Assembly (NCBI GenBank): GCA_963778675.1
Contig: CAVZVI010000010.1
Location: 744,001-808,000, forward strand
From: CAWCDJ01 sp963778675
Lineage (GTDB): Bacteria > Acidobacteriota > Terriglobia > Bryobacterales > Bryobacteraceae
Direction: 5' to 3'
DNA length: 64,000 nt
This document shows positions 18,445-27,194 of this stretch, piece after piece. Under the pieces are notes generated by a model that searched no databases, was not told the DNA's origin, and saw nothing but the letters and a program-made list of their open reading frames with translations. The number at the start of each line of letters is the position of its first letter. Positions within the stretch are counted from its first letter, which is position 1. The position numbers were made by a program, and so were the translations under genes.

Positions 18445-19599
18445 ATGAATCAGTTCAGCACTCGATTGTTCATCGGCGCGTCGCTGATCCTGGCCACGGC
18501 CTACGCGCAGACACCGGCGACGACAACCGGCACGCCCGCACCGGCCCCCGCGCCTGCCCCGGCGCCGGCGGCCGCAACGCCCACCTCGCCGTTCACGCAA
18601 TGGGGCACCGATTTCAGCTTCCTTTTTGACGGCTACGTAGACGCAAACTTCAATCACCCCGACTCCGGGTTCAACGGGCTGCGGAACTTCGATGTCCGCT
18701 CCGACACCGCGCACCTGAGCTCCGCGATGATCACGATCGATCACGCGCCGGGCCCGGTGGGCTTCCACCTGGACGCCGGGTTCGGGCAGCAGTTTCGCAT
18801 TGTCGGGGGTTCCGACCGTGCCCCCGACGATCTCGACTATATCCAGCAGGCGTACGTCAGCCTGAAGCCGAAATCGTGGCACGGCCTCGAAATCGATGCC
18901 GGCAAGTTCTGGACGGCGGCGGGCGCCGAAGTGATTCCGACCAACCAGGATTGGAACTACTCCCGGTCGCTGCTGTTCGCCCTGGCGATTCCGTACTACC
19001 ATTTCGGCGTGCGCGCCTCATTCCCCATCGGTCAACACTTCACCGGCGGCGTGCAGTTGGTGCAGGGCTGGAACGACGTCTACGACAACAACAGCGGCAA
19101 GACCATCGGCCTCAACGGCGCTTACGCCTGGAAGAAGGTGACGTGGACCAACGTGTACTACGTGGGTCCGGAGAAGGCCCACACCAACGACGGCTGGCGC
19201 AATCTTTACGACACCACCGTTGCCGTCAACCCGACCGACAAGATCAGCTACTACATCAACTTCGACTATGGTCGCGACAAGTATGCCGGCGCCTCCGGGG
19301 CTGCGCAGTGGACCGGCATCGCGGGCGCGGCGCACTTCCAGTTGACTCCCAAGACGGCGCTGGCAACGCGCCTGGAGTTCTTCGACGATATGGACGGATT
19401 CGCCACTGGTACGGCTCAGCAACTGAAGGAGTTCACGCTGACCGGCGAGTACAAGCTGACCGGCTGGCTGTTGAGCCGCCTGGAGTTCCGCAACGACTGG
19501 TCGAACGTTTCATATTTCGAGGGGCAGAACGGGTCGACCTCCCGGAGCCAGCCGACCGTGCTGCTCGGGATGGTGGCTTTCTTCGGTCCAAAGAAGTAG
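18445..19599 (+). CDS. BBP2-type outer membrane beta-barrel porin
   Basis: Signal peptide MNQFSTRLFIGASLILATAYAQ, then an Ala/Pro/Thr linker with PAPAPAPAPA repeats, then a barrel of about 340 residues made of alternating-pattern strands (FSFLFDGYVDANFNHP, ISYYINFDYGRDKY, LLSRLEFRNDWSNVSYF). It fits the putative beta-barrel porin-2 family. The segment QAYVSLKPKSWHGLEIDAGKF is typical. The last residues GMVAFFGPKK give a slightly extended C-terminus after the expected aromatic. Location next to glnK-amt could mean a role in nitrogen-compound uptake, but that is only context. RBS TAGGAGG. Confidence 0.85.
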   Translation: MNQFSTRLFIGASLILATAYAQTPATTTGTPAPAPAPAPAPAAATPTSPFTQWGTDFSFLFDGYVDANFNHPDSGFNGLRNFDVRSDTAHLSSAMITIDHAPGPVGFHLDAGFGQQFRIVGGSDRAPDDLDYIQQAYVSLKPKSWHGLEIDAGKFWTAAGAEVIPTNQDWNYSRSLLFALAIPYYHFGVRASFPIGQHFTGGVQLVQGWNDVYDNNSGKTIGLNGAYAWKKVTWTNVYYVGPEKAHTNDGWRNLYDTTVAVNPTDKISYYINFDYGRDKYAGASGAAQWTGIAGAAHFQLTPKTALATRLEFFDDMDGFATGTAQQLKEFTLTGEYKLTGWLLSRLEFRNDWSNVSYFEGQNGSTSRSQPTVLLGMVAFFGPKK

Positions 19600-19885
19600 C
19601 TTGCGGGCCGGCCGCGGGGATCACGGAGCAACGGGTGCCGATAAGAATTTCCGATATCGTAAATAAAAATGTTCCGTTTGATACTCCGGCCGGCTTGACG
19701 GAGAATAGCAGCATTCGGGAGCCGCACCTTGTGGTACGGCCCATCTTGCACTCACTCCGTCGTGATCGTGCCACGAACTCGCGGCACGCTGGGTAAACGA
19801 TCCATCTCAACTACAGCCGCAGCGCGGGCGATACCTGTCCGTTCTGCCGTGGAAATGCAGCAAGTCACAGGACGGTAAAAAACCG

Positions 19886-20224
19886 ATGAAGAAAATCGAG
19901 GCGATCATACAGCCCTTCAAGCTGGAAGCCGTGAAGGAAGCGCTGCAGGCGATTGGAATCGATGGCATGACCATCTCCGATGTGCGCGGCCACGGGCGGC
20001 AGAAGGGACATACCGAAACCTACCGCGGGCAGGAGTACAACGTGGACCTGCTGCCCAAAGTCAAGCTGGAGATCGTGGTCTCCGCGCAGCGCTATCCGGA
20101 GGTCATCAAAGTGCTGACGGACGCCGCCCGCACCGGCAAGATCGGCGACGGCAAGGTCTTTTCGTACGACATTGCCGAAGCCATCCGCATTCGCAATGAC
20201 GAGCGGGGCGAGGCGGCGCTATAA
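19886..20224 (+). CDS. glnK: PII nitrogen regulatory protein
   Basis: 112-residue PII protein starting MKKIEAIIQPFKLEAVKEAL. The T-loop is intact with the uridylylation-type Tyr51 (YRGQEYNVDLLPK), followed by the B-loop TGKIGDGKVF that binds ATP/ADP. It senses 2-oxoglutarate and the adenylate state and blocks the Amt channel encoded about 430 bases downstream. Two short membrane-protein genes separate it from amt. I looked for a -24/-12 sigma-54 promoter upstream and found no clear one. Confidence 0.96.
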   Translation: MKKIEAIIQPFKLEAVKEALQAIGIDGMTISDVRGHGRQKGHTETYRGQEYNVDLLPKVKLEIVVSAQRYPEVIKVLTDAARTGKIGDGKVFSYDIAEAIRIRNDERGEAAL

Positions 20225-20273
20225 GGGTGGCCGCCCCAAGCGGCTGGGGGAACTTTAAGACAGGAGATCAAAC

Positions 20274-20453
20274 ATGGGAGCGAATAAGACACAGGCGCAA
20301 GCCGTTGCACTCTTTCTGGTGGCATTTGTCCTGATCGCCGTGGGTTTGGCGGCGGACATCAGTGTGATCGCGCTGGCGGCAGGATTCATCGTGTTGGGAG
20401 TATCCATGGCAATTTTCGCCAAGTGCAAGCCCTGGGAGCACTCCGAGGAATAG
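20274..20453 (+). CDS. small two-TM membrane protein between glnK and amt (first)
   Basis: 59 residues, with an AGGAGAT ribosome site before ATG 20274 (MGANKTQAQAVALFLVAF). Two hydrophobic helices (AVALFLVAFVLIAVGLA and VIALAAGFIVLGVSMAIFA) form a hairpin, with a short basic/acidic tail ending HSEE. No known family recognised. Its coding quality is supported by a good RBS, hydrophobic periodicity and tight placement in the glnK-amt unit. Confidence 0.75.
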   Translation: MGANKTQAQAVALFLVAFVLIAVGLAADISVIALAAGFIVLGVSMAIFAKCKPWEHSEE

Positions 20454-20467
20454 GAACAGGAGAAGAT

Positions 20468-20650
20468 ATGGCGATTATCGGACTAGCAGTTACGTTTCTC
20501 GGCTTCATCATCAGCGTGCTGAGCCTGTCCATGGCATCGAGCGTGGGCGGCCGCATGACCATGGTGCTGGTGGGGTTGGCGCTTTGCCTCTTCGGAATTA
20601 TCGGCCTGCTCAACCCCGCTTATATGAAAAATGCGATCTGGAGGAAATAG
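20468..20650 (+). CDS. small two-TM membrane protein between glnK and amt (second)
   Basis: 60 residues from ATG 20468, preceded by AGGAGA and starting 14 bases after the previous stop. Predicted helices are MAIIGLAVTFLGFIISVLSL and MVLVGLALCLFGIIGLL, joined by SMASSVGGRMT. The basic tail NAIWRK would face the cytoplasm. No family recognised. It lies immediately before amt and probably acts with GlnK or Amt, or in assembly of the complex; this is inference only. Confidence 0.75.
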   Translation: MAIIGLAVTFLGFIISVLSLSMASSVGGRMTMVLVGLALCLFGIIGLLNPAYMKNAIWRK

Positions 20651-20654
20651 CTTC

Positions 20655-22283
20655 GTGAAGCGATCCACTTTGCTCGTAACGACAATCTTTCTGGCGGCCG
20701 GGCTGGCACTCGCGCAAGCTCCGGCGGCCGCACCCGCCGCCGCGGCGATCACTACGAACGACGTCAAGAACGTGGAGGCGCCTAAACCCGAAGCGCGCGC
20801 CCAGGGCGACCCCGCCGGCACTATGACCGGCACGGTTGCGGATGTCCCCGTAGGCGACGCGAAAACCGGCCTGACTATCGGGGACGTGATCAACCAGGTC
20901 GGACAAAACAAAATCGCGATCAACTTTACCTGGACGCTGGTCACCGGCTTCCTCGTGATGTTCATGCAAGCCGGGTTCGCGGTGGTGGAGACCGGACTTT
21001 GCCGCGCCAAAAACGCCAACCACACCATGATGATGAACTTCATGGTGTACGGCATCGGAATGCTCGCCTACTGGCTCATCGGATTCACCATACAAATGGG
21101 AGGCGTCGGAGGCTTGGGCAACCTGGGCGGCGTCAATCCACTCAGCCAGGAGTGGACGATGACGCTATTCGGCAAGCCCTTCGGCCTCTTCGGCCAGCAC
21201 GGACTGTTCCTGACGCAGGGCGGCACGTATGACGTCGGCGTCATGGTGGTCTTCCTGTTCCAGATGGTGTTCATGGACACCGCGCTGACGATCGTCACCG
21301 GTTCCGCGGCCGAACGCTGGAAGTACGCCGCGTTCCTGGTTTCGTCGTTCATCATGGGCGCGTTCACTTATCCCCTGTTCGCCAACTGGGCTTGGGGCGG
21401 CGGCTGGCTGGCCAACCTGGGAGCCAATTTCGGACTCGGCAAGGGCTACTGCGACTTCGCCGGCTCGGGAGTGGTACACGCCGTAGGCGGGCTGTCGGCC
21501 CTGGCGCTATCCATCATCATCGGGCCTCGTCTCGGCAAGTACACCCGGACGGGCAAACCCAACGCCATCATCGGGCACGACATTGTGCTCGTGCTGACCG
21601 GCTGCTTCATCCTGGCGTTCGGGTGGTTCGGCTTCAATCCCGGCTCCACGCTGGGCGCTTCGGGCAACGGCAGCCTGCGCATCGGATCGATCGCGGTGAA
21701 CACGATGCTGGCCGGCATGGCCGGCGGCTTCGGCGCCATGTTCTACATGTGGATGCGATACGGCAAGCCGGACGCCTCCATGTCAGGCAACGGACTGCTG
21801 GCCGGACTGGTCGCGATCACGGCGCCTTCGGGCTTCGTGAACACGGTCGGGGCCACCATCATCGGGCTGATTGCCGGCGTGCTGGTGTGCCTCTCGGTCG
21901 AGTTCGTCGATCGCGTGATGAAAGTGGACGATCCGGTGGGCGCGATTTCGGTGCACGGCACCAACGGCCTCTGGGGCGTCATCTCGGTGGGACTGTTCGC
22001 CGACGGCAAAAGCAATTACGGCGGATCATGGAACGGCGTCAACGGTTCGGTCACCGGCCTGTTCTACGGCGATGCCAGCCAGTTGGTGGCGCAGTTGATC
22101 GGCGTCGTGACGCTGATCGGCTTCGTTTTCTGCTTCAGCTTTGTCGTGAACATGGTGGTCGACAAGCTGGTCGGCCAGCGCGTTTCCGCCAAGGCAGAGC
22201 TGGAAGGTCTGGACCTGCCCGAAATGGGTCAGCTCGGCTACCCCGAGTTCGAACTGAAGGCGCGTCCGGCTGGTGCTCAGTAA
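20655..22283 (+). CDS. amt: ammonium transporter
   Basis: Amt/Rh channel of 542 residues. I chose GTG 20655 because GGAGG lies nine bases upstream and the product begins with a signal peptide (VKRSTLLVTTIFLAAGLALA) followed by a periplasmic Ala-rich stretch of about 80 residues. Eleven TM helices follow. The pore twin histidines are visible in GSGVVHAVGG and ISVHGTNGLWG. The C-terminal cytoplasmic tail ends GQLGYPEFELKARPAGAQ. The processed N-terminus and extended periplasmic lead are longer than in AmtB. It is regulated by the GlnK protein encoded upstream. Confidence 0.95.
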   Translation: MKRSTLLVTTIFLAAGLALAQAPAAAPAAAAITTNDVKNVEAPKPEARAQGDPAGTMTGTVADVPVGDAKTGLTIGDVINQVGQNKIAINFTWTLVTGFLVMFMQAGFAVVETGLCRAKNANHTMMMNFMVYGIGMLAYWLIGFTIQMGGVGGLGNLGGVNPLSQEWTMTLFGKPFGLFGQHGLFLTQGGTYDVGVMVVFLFQMVFMDTALTIVTGSAAERWKYAAFLVSSFIMGAFTYPLFANWAWGGGWLANLGANFGLGKGYCDFAGSGVVHAVGGLSALALSIIIGPRLGKYTRTGKPNAIIGHDIVLVLTGCFILAFGWFGFNPGSTLGASGNGSLRIGSIAVNTMLAGMAGGFGAMFYMWMRYGKPDASMSGNGLLAGLVAITAPSGFVNTVGATIIGLIAGVLVCLSVEFVDRVMKVDDPVGAISVHGTNGLWGVISVGLFADGKSNYGGSWNGVNGSVTGLFYGDASQLVAQLIGVVTLIGFVFCFSFVVNMVVDKLVGQRVSAKAELEGLDLPEMGQLGYPEFELKARPAGAQ

Positions 22284-22284
22284 C

Positions 22285-22803
22285 ATGAACGCCGAACTGA
22301 TTCCAGCCAACGCCGAGCTCGCGCAGGCCGCGCCTATGCGGCTGCCCCCGGTTCCCTGGCGAGACCCTCACACGGTCTCGCCGGCCAAACTGAGGGAATA
22401 CATCCGGTCCCTGGAAGAGGCATGCGAGCAGAACCCGCGCTCAGCGGATCTGCGGACATGCCTCGGCATGGCGCACGCCATGAATTTCGACGTGTACAAG
22501 TCCATGGACGCGCTCGAGGTGGCGGTCCAACTGGAGCCGGATAACTTCTTTGCACAGCTCAAGTATGCGGAGCTGCACTACCGGCTGAGGGCCCTGGTCC
22601 GTGCCGAGGAGGAGACCCTCAAGGCCTCCGACCTGGCCGGCAATGCCTGGGAGATCTCTCTCGCGCACAAGCAGTTGCTCGAAATTCGCAGGCTGATGCG
22701 CGAAGGGACGCAAAAGCCGGAGTGGACCAAACCCTTAACGACGCCGGCCCTCTGGCTGGCGGCCATGACGATGATTCTCTGCCTGGCGGTGTATTGGAAA
22801 TGA
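22285..22803 (+). CDS. TPR-type helical protein with C-terminal membrane anchor
   Basis: 172 residues from ATG 22285, one base after the amt stop. The central part (residues about 30-135) contains two or three degenerate TPR units (SADLRTCLGMAHAMNFDVYK, QLEPDNFFAQLKYAELHYR). A C-terminal hydrophobic segment (TTPALWLAAMTMILCLAVYW) would anchor it facing the cytoplasm. No enzymatic motif. Direct coupling to amt suggests a scaffold for nitrogen-status signalling or Amt assembly, unproven. Confidence 0.75.
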   Translation: MNAELIPANAELAQAAPMRLPPVPWRDPHTVSPAKLREYIRSLEEACEQNPRSADLRTCLGMAHAMNFDVYKSMDALEVAVQLEPDNFFAQLKYAELHYRLRALVRAEEETLKASDLAGNAWEISLAHKQLLEIRRLMREGTQKPEWTKPLTTPALWLAAMTMILCLAVYWK

Positions 22804-22946
22804 TGATCTGGAAATGGAGCTATTTCGCGGGCGCCGCAATCCTGGCGTCTTACTTTCTGTTGACCAACGGCGCACCTCCCCTGGCTGTGCTGGCCGGGCT
22901 GGGCGGGGCGGCGCTTTTCATGAGACGGACGTCGCGCGCCATGTAG
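22800..22946 (+). CDS. small hydrophobic protein, two TM segments
   Basis: 48 residues starting at ATG 22800, overlapping the TPR gene stop (ATGATG). Helices YFAGAAILASYFLLTNGA and PLAVLAGLGGAALFM are followed by a basic tail RRTSRAM. Translational coupling to the TPR protein supports it as real. Function unknown. Confidence 0.6.
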   Translation: MMIWKWSYFAGAAILASYFLLTNGAPPLAVLAGLGGAALFMRRTSRAM

Positions 22947-22956
22947 CCGGGTCCCC

Positions 22957-24195
22957 ATGCCATTCACGGTTTCGCCATCGCTTCTGGTCTTCTTCGGGTC
23001 CGGAGGAGCCGCCAAGATTCCGCTCTCCATGCTGCTGGTGTTCGTTTCCGCCAAGCTCATGGCGGAGCTGGCGGAACGCGTAGGGCAGCCGGGCATCGTC
23101 GGGGAGATTCTGGCGGGGGTGTTGATCGGTCCCAGTGTCCTCGGGTGGCTCGCACCGAACGAATTCCTGAGCGCGCTCTCGGATCTCGGGGCCATGTTTC
23201 TTTTGTTCCGGGTCGGGCTGGAGGTGAAGTCGTCCGAGTTGCTGAAGGTCGGCGGGACGGCGACCCTGGTGGCCTGCTCCGGTGTGCTCGTACCTTTTGT
23301 GATGGGAACCGGCCTGATGCTGCTGTGGGGCGCCGGGTCTCACGAGTCGATCTTTGTCGGCGCGGCGATGGTGGCAACCAGCGTCGGGATCACGGCGCAG
23401 GTGCTCTCGTCGAAGGGCTTGCTGCACGAGATCTCGAGCCAGATCATCCTGGCGGCGGCGGTGATCGACGACGTGCTCGGGTTGCTGGTGCTGGCCGTGG
23501 TCAGCAGCCTGGCGCACGGCAAGCTGGACCTGATCGAACTCTCGCTCACCGCCCTCAGCGCGGTGGCGTTCACGGTGATCGTGGCCAAGTGGGGGACCCA
23601 CACGATGAAGCGCGTGGTGCCTCACGTCGATACCAAGCTGCGGGTGGCGGAATCGCGATTCGTGCTGGCGATCAGCCTGCTTTTCGCGCTGGCGCTGCTG
23701 GCAGTCTATACGGGTGTCGCGGCCATCGTGGGTGCGTTTCTGGCGGGCCTCGCGCTGGGCGAAAGCAGCGGGCAGCGGGAGCGCGACCTGGCGCACGGCG
23801 TCACCGAACTGCTGGTGCCGTTCTTCCTGGTGGGGGTCGGGCTGCACGTCGATCTTTCGGCGTTTGCCCATCCTTCGACCGCTTTTTTGGCGCTGGCGAT
23901 TCTGGCGCTGGCCGTGATTTCGAAGTTCATCGGGTGCGGGCTAGGTGCGGCCGGCCTGGGAAAGAAAGAAGCGCTGCGAGTAGGTGTGGGGATGATTCCG
24001 AGGGGCGAAGTGGGGATGGTGGTCGCCCAGATCGGCCTCGGTTTCGGGATTCTGTCGCAATCCAGCTACGGAGTCGTCGTGTTCATGTCGGTGGCCACCA
24101 CGCTAGTCGCTCCGCCTCTGATCAAGATCGCCTACCGGGGACTGACAGGAGCGGAGGGTACAGAGATGGAAGAAGAATTTCTCCCCCTGAGATAA
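22957..24195 (+). CDS. CPA2-family cation:proton antiporter
   Basis: 412 residues with about 12 TM helices and the Na+/H+ exchanger fold. The ion-binding acidic pair is in AAAVIDDVLGLL, and the typical second half reads IVGAFLAGLALGESSGQRER and GMIPRGEVGMVVAQIGLGFG. The length excludes a KefC/TrkA-N regulatory domain, so it is a minimal KefB/GerN-type antiporter. It exchanges Na+ or K+ for protons; the ion cannot be told. It starts 10 bases after the small membrane-protein gene and may belong to the same transcript. Confidence 0.9.
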   Translation: MPFTVSPSLLVFFGSGGAAKIPLSMLLVFVSAKLMAELAERVGQPGIVGEILAGVLIGPSVLGWLAPNEFLSALSDLGAMFLLFRVGLEVKSSELLKVGGTATLVACSGVLVPFVMGTGLMLLWGAGSHESIFVGAAMVATSVGITAQVLSSKGLLHEISSQIILAAAVIDDVLGLLVLAVVSSLAHGKLDLIELSLTALSAVAFTVIVAKWGTHTMKRVVPHVDTKLRVAESRFVLAISLLFALALLAVYTGVAAIVGAFLAGLALGESSGQRERDLAHGVTELLVPFFLVGVGLHVDLSAFAHPSTAFLALAILALAVISKFIGCGLGAAGLGKKEALRVGVGMIPRGEVGMVVAQIGLGFGILSQSSYGVVVFMSVATTLVAPPLIKIAYRGLTGAEGTEMEEEFLPLR

Positions 24196-24201
24196 GCGCT
24201 A

Positions 24202-24402
24202 ATGAGAGAATCTATCTACGATGCCAACCCGCCGCATGGCGAAAAGGGCGGCTTCCGCAAAGTCACCGTTACGCTTCCCCCGGATTTGTATGAGCGCCTG
24301 ATCCGGGAATCCGCACGCCGGAAGATCGCCGGCGAGCCGAATCAACTGGTCTCCGCATTATTGCGGGAGGCCGTGACGCAGTATCTCCAGCAGATGAGCT
24401 GA
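24202..24402 (+). CDS. ribbon-helix-helix-like small protein
   Basis: 66 residues. FRKVTVTLPPDLYERLIRES fits the RHH strand and first helix, and NQLVSALLREAVTQYLQ the second helix. It lies 6 bases after the antiporter stop. No toxin gene is adjacent, so a free-standing regulator is more likely than an antitoxin. The function is not recognised beyond the fold. Confidence 0.68.
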   Translation: MRESIYDANPPHGEKGGFRKVTVTLPPDLYERLIRESARRKIAGEPNQLVSALLREAVTQYLQQMS

Positions 24403-24547
24403 CCGGGCCGGAAAGGGAGCGCGAACAGAACAGGCCGGCGAATCCGGCTTTGGATACCGGCGCACGCATAAATGGCCGCTTGCTGCATCCCAGTCTGCAG
24501 AAAGGCGTTATACTACACCTTACCGTTACGCTGGCGAGGGGATCCTC

Positions 24548-25558
24548 ATGGGCGCGGCTCAAGCTACGACTCCGCACAAAAAGAAGAACTCGGGCGAACA
24601 GGCTGAACTGGCGCGGAAGTGTCTGTACTACATGGCACTGATGCGCGAGGTGGAAGACCGCATCGAGCGCAAGCTGTATCGCCAGGGAAAGATCCTGGGC
24701 GGAGTCTACGTAGGCCGCGGGCAGGAGGCGATCCCGGTCGGGACGGCGCTGCTTTCCGGCCCCGACGATGTGATGCTGCCTTCGCACCGCGACATGGCGG
24801 TCCTTTTTATCCGGGGCGTGCCGTTAAACCGGATCTTCGCTCAGTACATGGGGCGAATGGACGGCCCGACGCGCGGACGCGACGGCAACATGCACATGGG
24901 CGACCTCAGCCGCGGGATCGTCTCGATCATCAGCGCGCTGGCTGCTACCGTTCCGGTGGCCGCCGGGGTGGCGATGGCGCTGCGCTATCTGGGTAAGGAC
25001 GGCGTCGCGTTTTCGTACTTCGGCGACGGCTCTACCAGTCGCGGCGACTGGCACGAGGGAGTGAACATGGCGACGGTCCAGAAGCTGCCCGTGATCTTCA
25101 TCTGCAACAACAACCAGTACGCCTATTCGACCCCCTTATCCGGCCAGATGGCCTGCGCCAACGTCGCCGATAAAGCCGCCGCGTACAACATGCCGGCCGA
25201 GATTGTGGACGGCAACGACGTCCTGGCGGTCCACGCCGCCACGCGCCGCGCCCTGGCCCACGCCCGCGCGGCCAAAGGTCCTTACCTGCTGGAGTGCAAG
25301 ACTTTCCGCATGACCGGGCATTCGGCGCACGATGCCGCTCACTACGTCCCCAAGGAACTGTTCGACGAGTGGGAGAAGCAGGACCCCATCAAGCGCCTGG
25401 AAGCCAAAATGATCGCCAAGGGGTGGGCCGGCCAGGAGGCCATCGACGCGGTACACGCCGGCATCCGCAAGGAAGTGGACGAAGCCGTCGCCTGGGCCGA
25501 AAAGAGTCCGTATCCCGACCCCGCCACGCTGCTCGACGGCGTTTACGAGAATCTCTGA
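24548..25558 (+). CDS. pdhA: 2-oxoacid (pyruvate-type) dehydrogenase E1 component, alpha subunit
   Basis: 336 residues. TPP-binding motif GDGSTSRGDWHEGVNMATVQ ending in IFICNNNQYAYST, and the active-site region PSHRDMAVLFIRGV, GRDGNMHMGD. It decarboxylates a 2-oxoacid and passes the acyl group to the E2 lipoyl domain. It pairs with the beta subunit three bases downstream. No E2 or E3 gene follows in this window, so the substrate (pyruvate, branched-chain 2-oxoacid or acetoin) cannot be decided; the pdhA symbol is by convention. Confidence 0.9.
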   Translation: MGAAQATTPHKKKNSGEQAELARKCLYYMALMREVEDRIERKLYRQGKILGGVYVGRGQEAIPVGTALLSGPDDVMLPSHRDMAVLFIRGVPLNRIFAQYMGRMDGPTRGRDGNMHMGDLSRGIVSIISALAATVPVAAGVAMALRYLGKDGVAFSYFGDGSTSRGDWHEGVNMATVQKLPVIFICNNNQYAYSTPLSGQMACANVADKAAAYNMPAEIVDGNDVLAVHAATRRALAHARAAKGPYLLECKTFRMTGHSAHDAAHYVPKELFDEWEKQDPIKRLEAKMIAKGWAGQEAIDAVHAGIRKEVDEAVAWAEKSPYPDPATLLDGVYENL

Positions 25559-25561
25559 CCG

Positions 25562-26533
25562 ATGCCCACCACTTACCTGGAAGCAATCCGAGAAGGTCTC
25601 TGGGAAGAGATGGAGCGCGACCCGAACGTCTTCCTTCTGGGAGAAGATATCGGAGTCTACGGCGGCGCCTTCAAGGTGACCGCGGGATTCATCGAGCATT
25701 TCGGCGGGAAGCGCGTGGTGGACACTCCGATTTCGGAGGCCGCCATTGTGGGCGCTGCCATTGGCGCGTCGTTCCTGGGCCTGCGCCCGGTGGCGGAAAT
25801 GCAGTTCTCCGACTTCATCTCCTGCGGCTTCGACCAGATCGTCAATTTCGCCGCTAAGTGCCGGTACCGCTGGGAAGCGCCGGTTCCGATTGTAATTCGC
25901 GCCCCCTCCGGCGGCGGCATCCACGGCGGGCCGTTTCATTCGCAGAATCCGGAGATGTGGTTCGTCAAGACCCCCGGTCTGAAAGTGGTCGCTCCCTCGA
26001 CCGCCTACGACGCCAAGGGGCTGATCAAATCGTCGATCCGCGACAACGACCCGGTGCTCTTTTTCGAGCACAAGGGCCTGTACCGGCGCATCAAGGAAGA
26101 CCTGCCGGCCGGGGAGTACACCGTGCCCATCGGCAAGGCCAAGGTGGTTCGCGAAGGCCGCGACCTGACCATCGTGACTTACGGCGCCATGGTGTGGGTG
26201 GCGATCGAGGCCGCCGATCGACTGGCGGAAGAGGGCGCGTCCGTCGAAGTGGTGGATCTGCGGACGCTCCTGCCGCTCGACCGCGAGACGGTCTGCGAGA
26301 GCGTCAAGAAGACCTCCAAGGTGCTGCTGCTGCACGAAGACACACGCACCGCGGGAATGGCCGGCGAACTGGCGATCAGCATCACGGAGAGCGTTTTCGA
26401 GTACCTCGACGGCCCGGTGGTGCGCGTTACCGCGCCGGACACCCCGGTGCCCTTCAGCCCTCCGCTCGAAGAGGCTTTTCTGCCCAATGTGGACAAAGTG
26501 CTGGAGAAGGCTCGCTGGCTGTATCGCTATTAG
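25562..26533 (+). CDS. pdhB: 2-oxoacid (pyruvate-type) dehydrogenase E1 component, beta subunit
   Basis: 323 residues, complete transketolase-like beta subunit: LGEDIGVYGGAFKVTAGFIE, VDTPISEAAIVGAAIGASF, then the C-terminal domain with LRTLLPLDRETVCESVKKT and LLLHEDTRTAGMAGE. It forms the alpha2beta2 E1 with the upstream product. Its last 47 bases overlap the start of the next gene in another frame. Confidence 0.92.
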   Translation: MPTTYLEAIREGLWEEMERDPNVFLLGEDIGVYGGAFKVTAGFIEHFGGKRVVDTPISEAAIVGAAIGASFLGLRPVAEMQFSDFISCGFDQIVNFAAKCRYRWEAPVPIVIRAPSGGGIHGGPFHSQNPEMWFVKTPGLKVVAPSTAYDAKGLIKSSIRDNDPVLFFEHKGLYRRIKEDLPAGEYTVPIGKAKVVREGRDLTIVTYGAMVWVAIEAADRLAEEGASVEVVDLRTLLPLDRETVCESVKKTSKVLLLHEDTRTAGMAGELAISITESVFEYLDGPVVRVTAPDTPVPFSPPLEEAFLPNVDKVLEKARWLYRY

Positions 26534-27194
26534 CGGCGGCCTGCTGGCAGCTGCCTCGCCGGACTACCGCGTAGGGACTTCCGAAGCCGGCCGCGTGAGA
26601 GCGGTGGTCCTGGAGGATCGCCAGGGCAACCGCGCCATCATCGCCGATGCCGGCTTCACCATTACGCTGGCCGTGGCCGACCGCATCGCCGCCCAACTGC
26701 TGAAAAGCTATCCGCTCAATCGCGCCGGGATTCTGCTGCACTCCACAGCGTCTGGAGATCCGGCTCCCGGCGACGCCATAACCGCCATCGCGGCCGCGCT
26801 GGGCGATCTCTCGCCGGCTCGCGTGTTCTTCGACGGCTCCATTTTTTCGATTACTTCGGAAGAGGGAGAGTGCCGGGCAGTCTTCTTTCCGGTCGCACCG
26901 GCCGGCTGCTCGGGAGGCGAACGGGTGCGGGCCCCGATACGCGCTGCGTTCCAGGTGGTGGAGCCTTCGCACGGACTCCAGCGGCGCAACGAATCGCCCC
27001 CGGCCTATCCGGTACAGGCGATTGCCTTCGGCAAACAGGCGGCCATCCTCGCGCTCGGCGGCAACGCGCCGGCCGCGCGCTTCCGGGCCAAGGGGCTGAT
27101 CGTTCTGCCGGAGTGCAACGATCATTCGCCGTTTCCCGCGGACCCGCTGGTTACCGCCGCGATCCGCCAGGTGCTCGCCCGCGCGGGAAGATGA
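26487..27194 (+). CDS. secreted ceramidase-like (neutral/alkaline ceramidase N-terminal-like) protein
   Basis: 235 residues. Starting at ATG 26487 gives a textbook signal peptide (MWTKCWRRLAGCIAISGGLL, cleavage near AAAS), even though this overlaps the end of the E1 beta gene by 47 bases. The mature part (YRVGTSEAGRVRAVVLEDRQ, ADAGFTITLAVADRIAAQL, AGILLHSTASGD) has the texture of the N-terminal part of neutral ceramidases. It is about half the family length and I do not see a full zinc site. It may be a divergent or shortened relative with a different substrate. Confidence 0.6.
   Translation: MWTKCWRRLAGCIAISGGLLAAASPDYRVGTSEAGRVRAVVLEDRQGNRAIIADAGFTITLAVADRIAAQLLKSYPLNRAGILLHSTASGDPAPGDAITAIAAALGDLSPARVFFDGSIFSITSEEGECRAVFFPVAPAGCSGGERVRAPIRAAFQVVEPSHGLQRRNESPPAYPVQAIAFGKQAAILALGGNAPAARFRAKGLIVLPECNDHSPFPADPLVTAAIRQVLARAGR

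Noticed and set aside
19600..19885. Sigma-54 promoter before glnK
   Set aside because: CGGCACG near 19781 resembles a -24 box, but no GC at -12 spacing follows.
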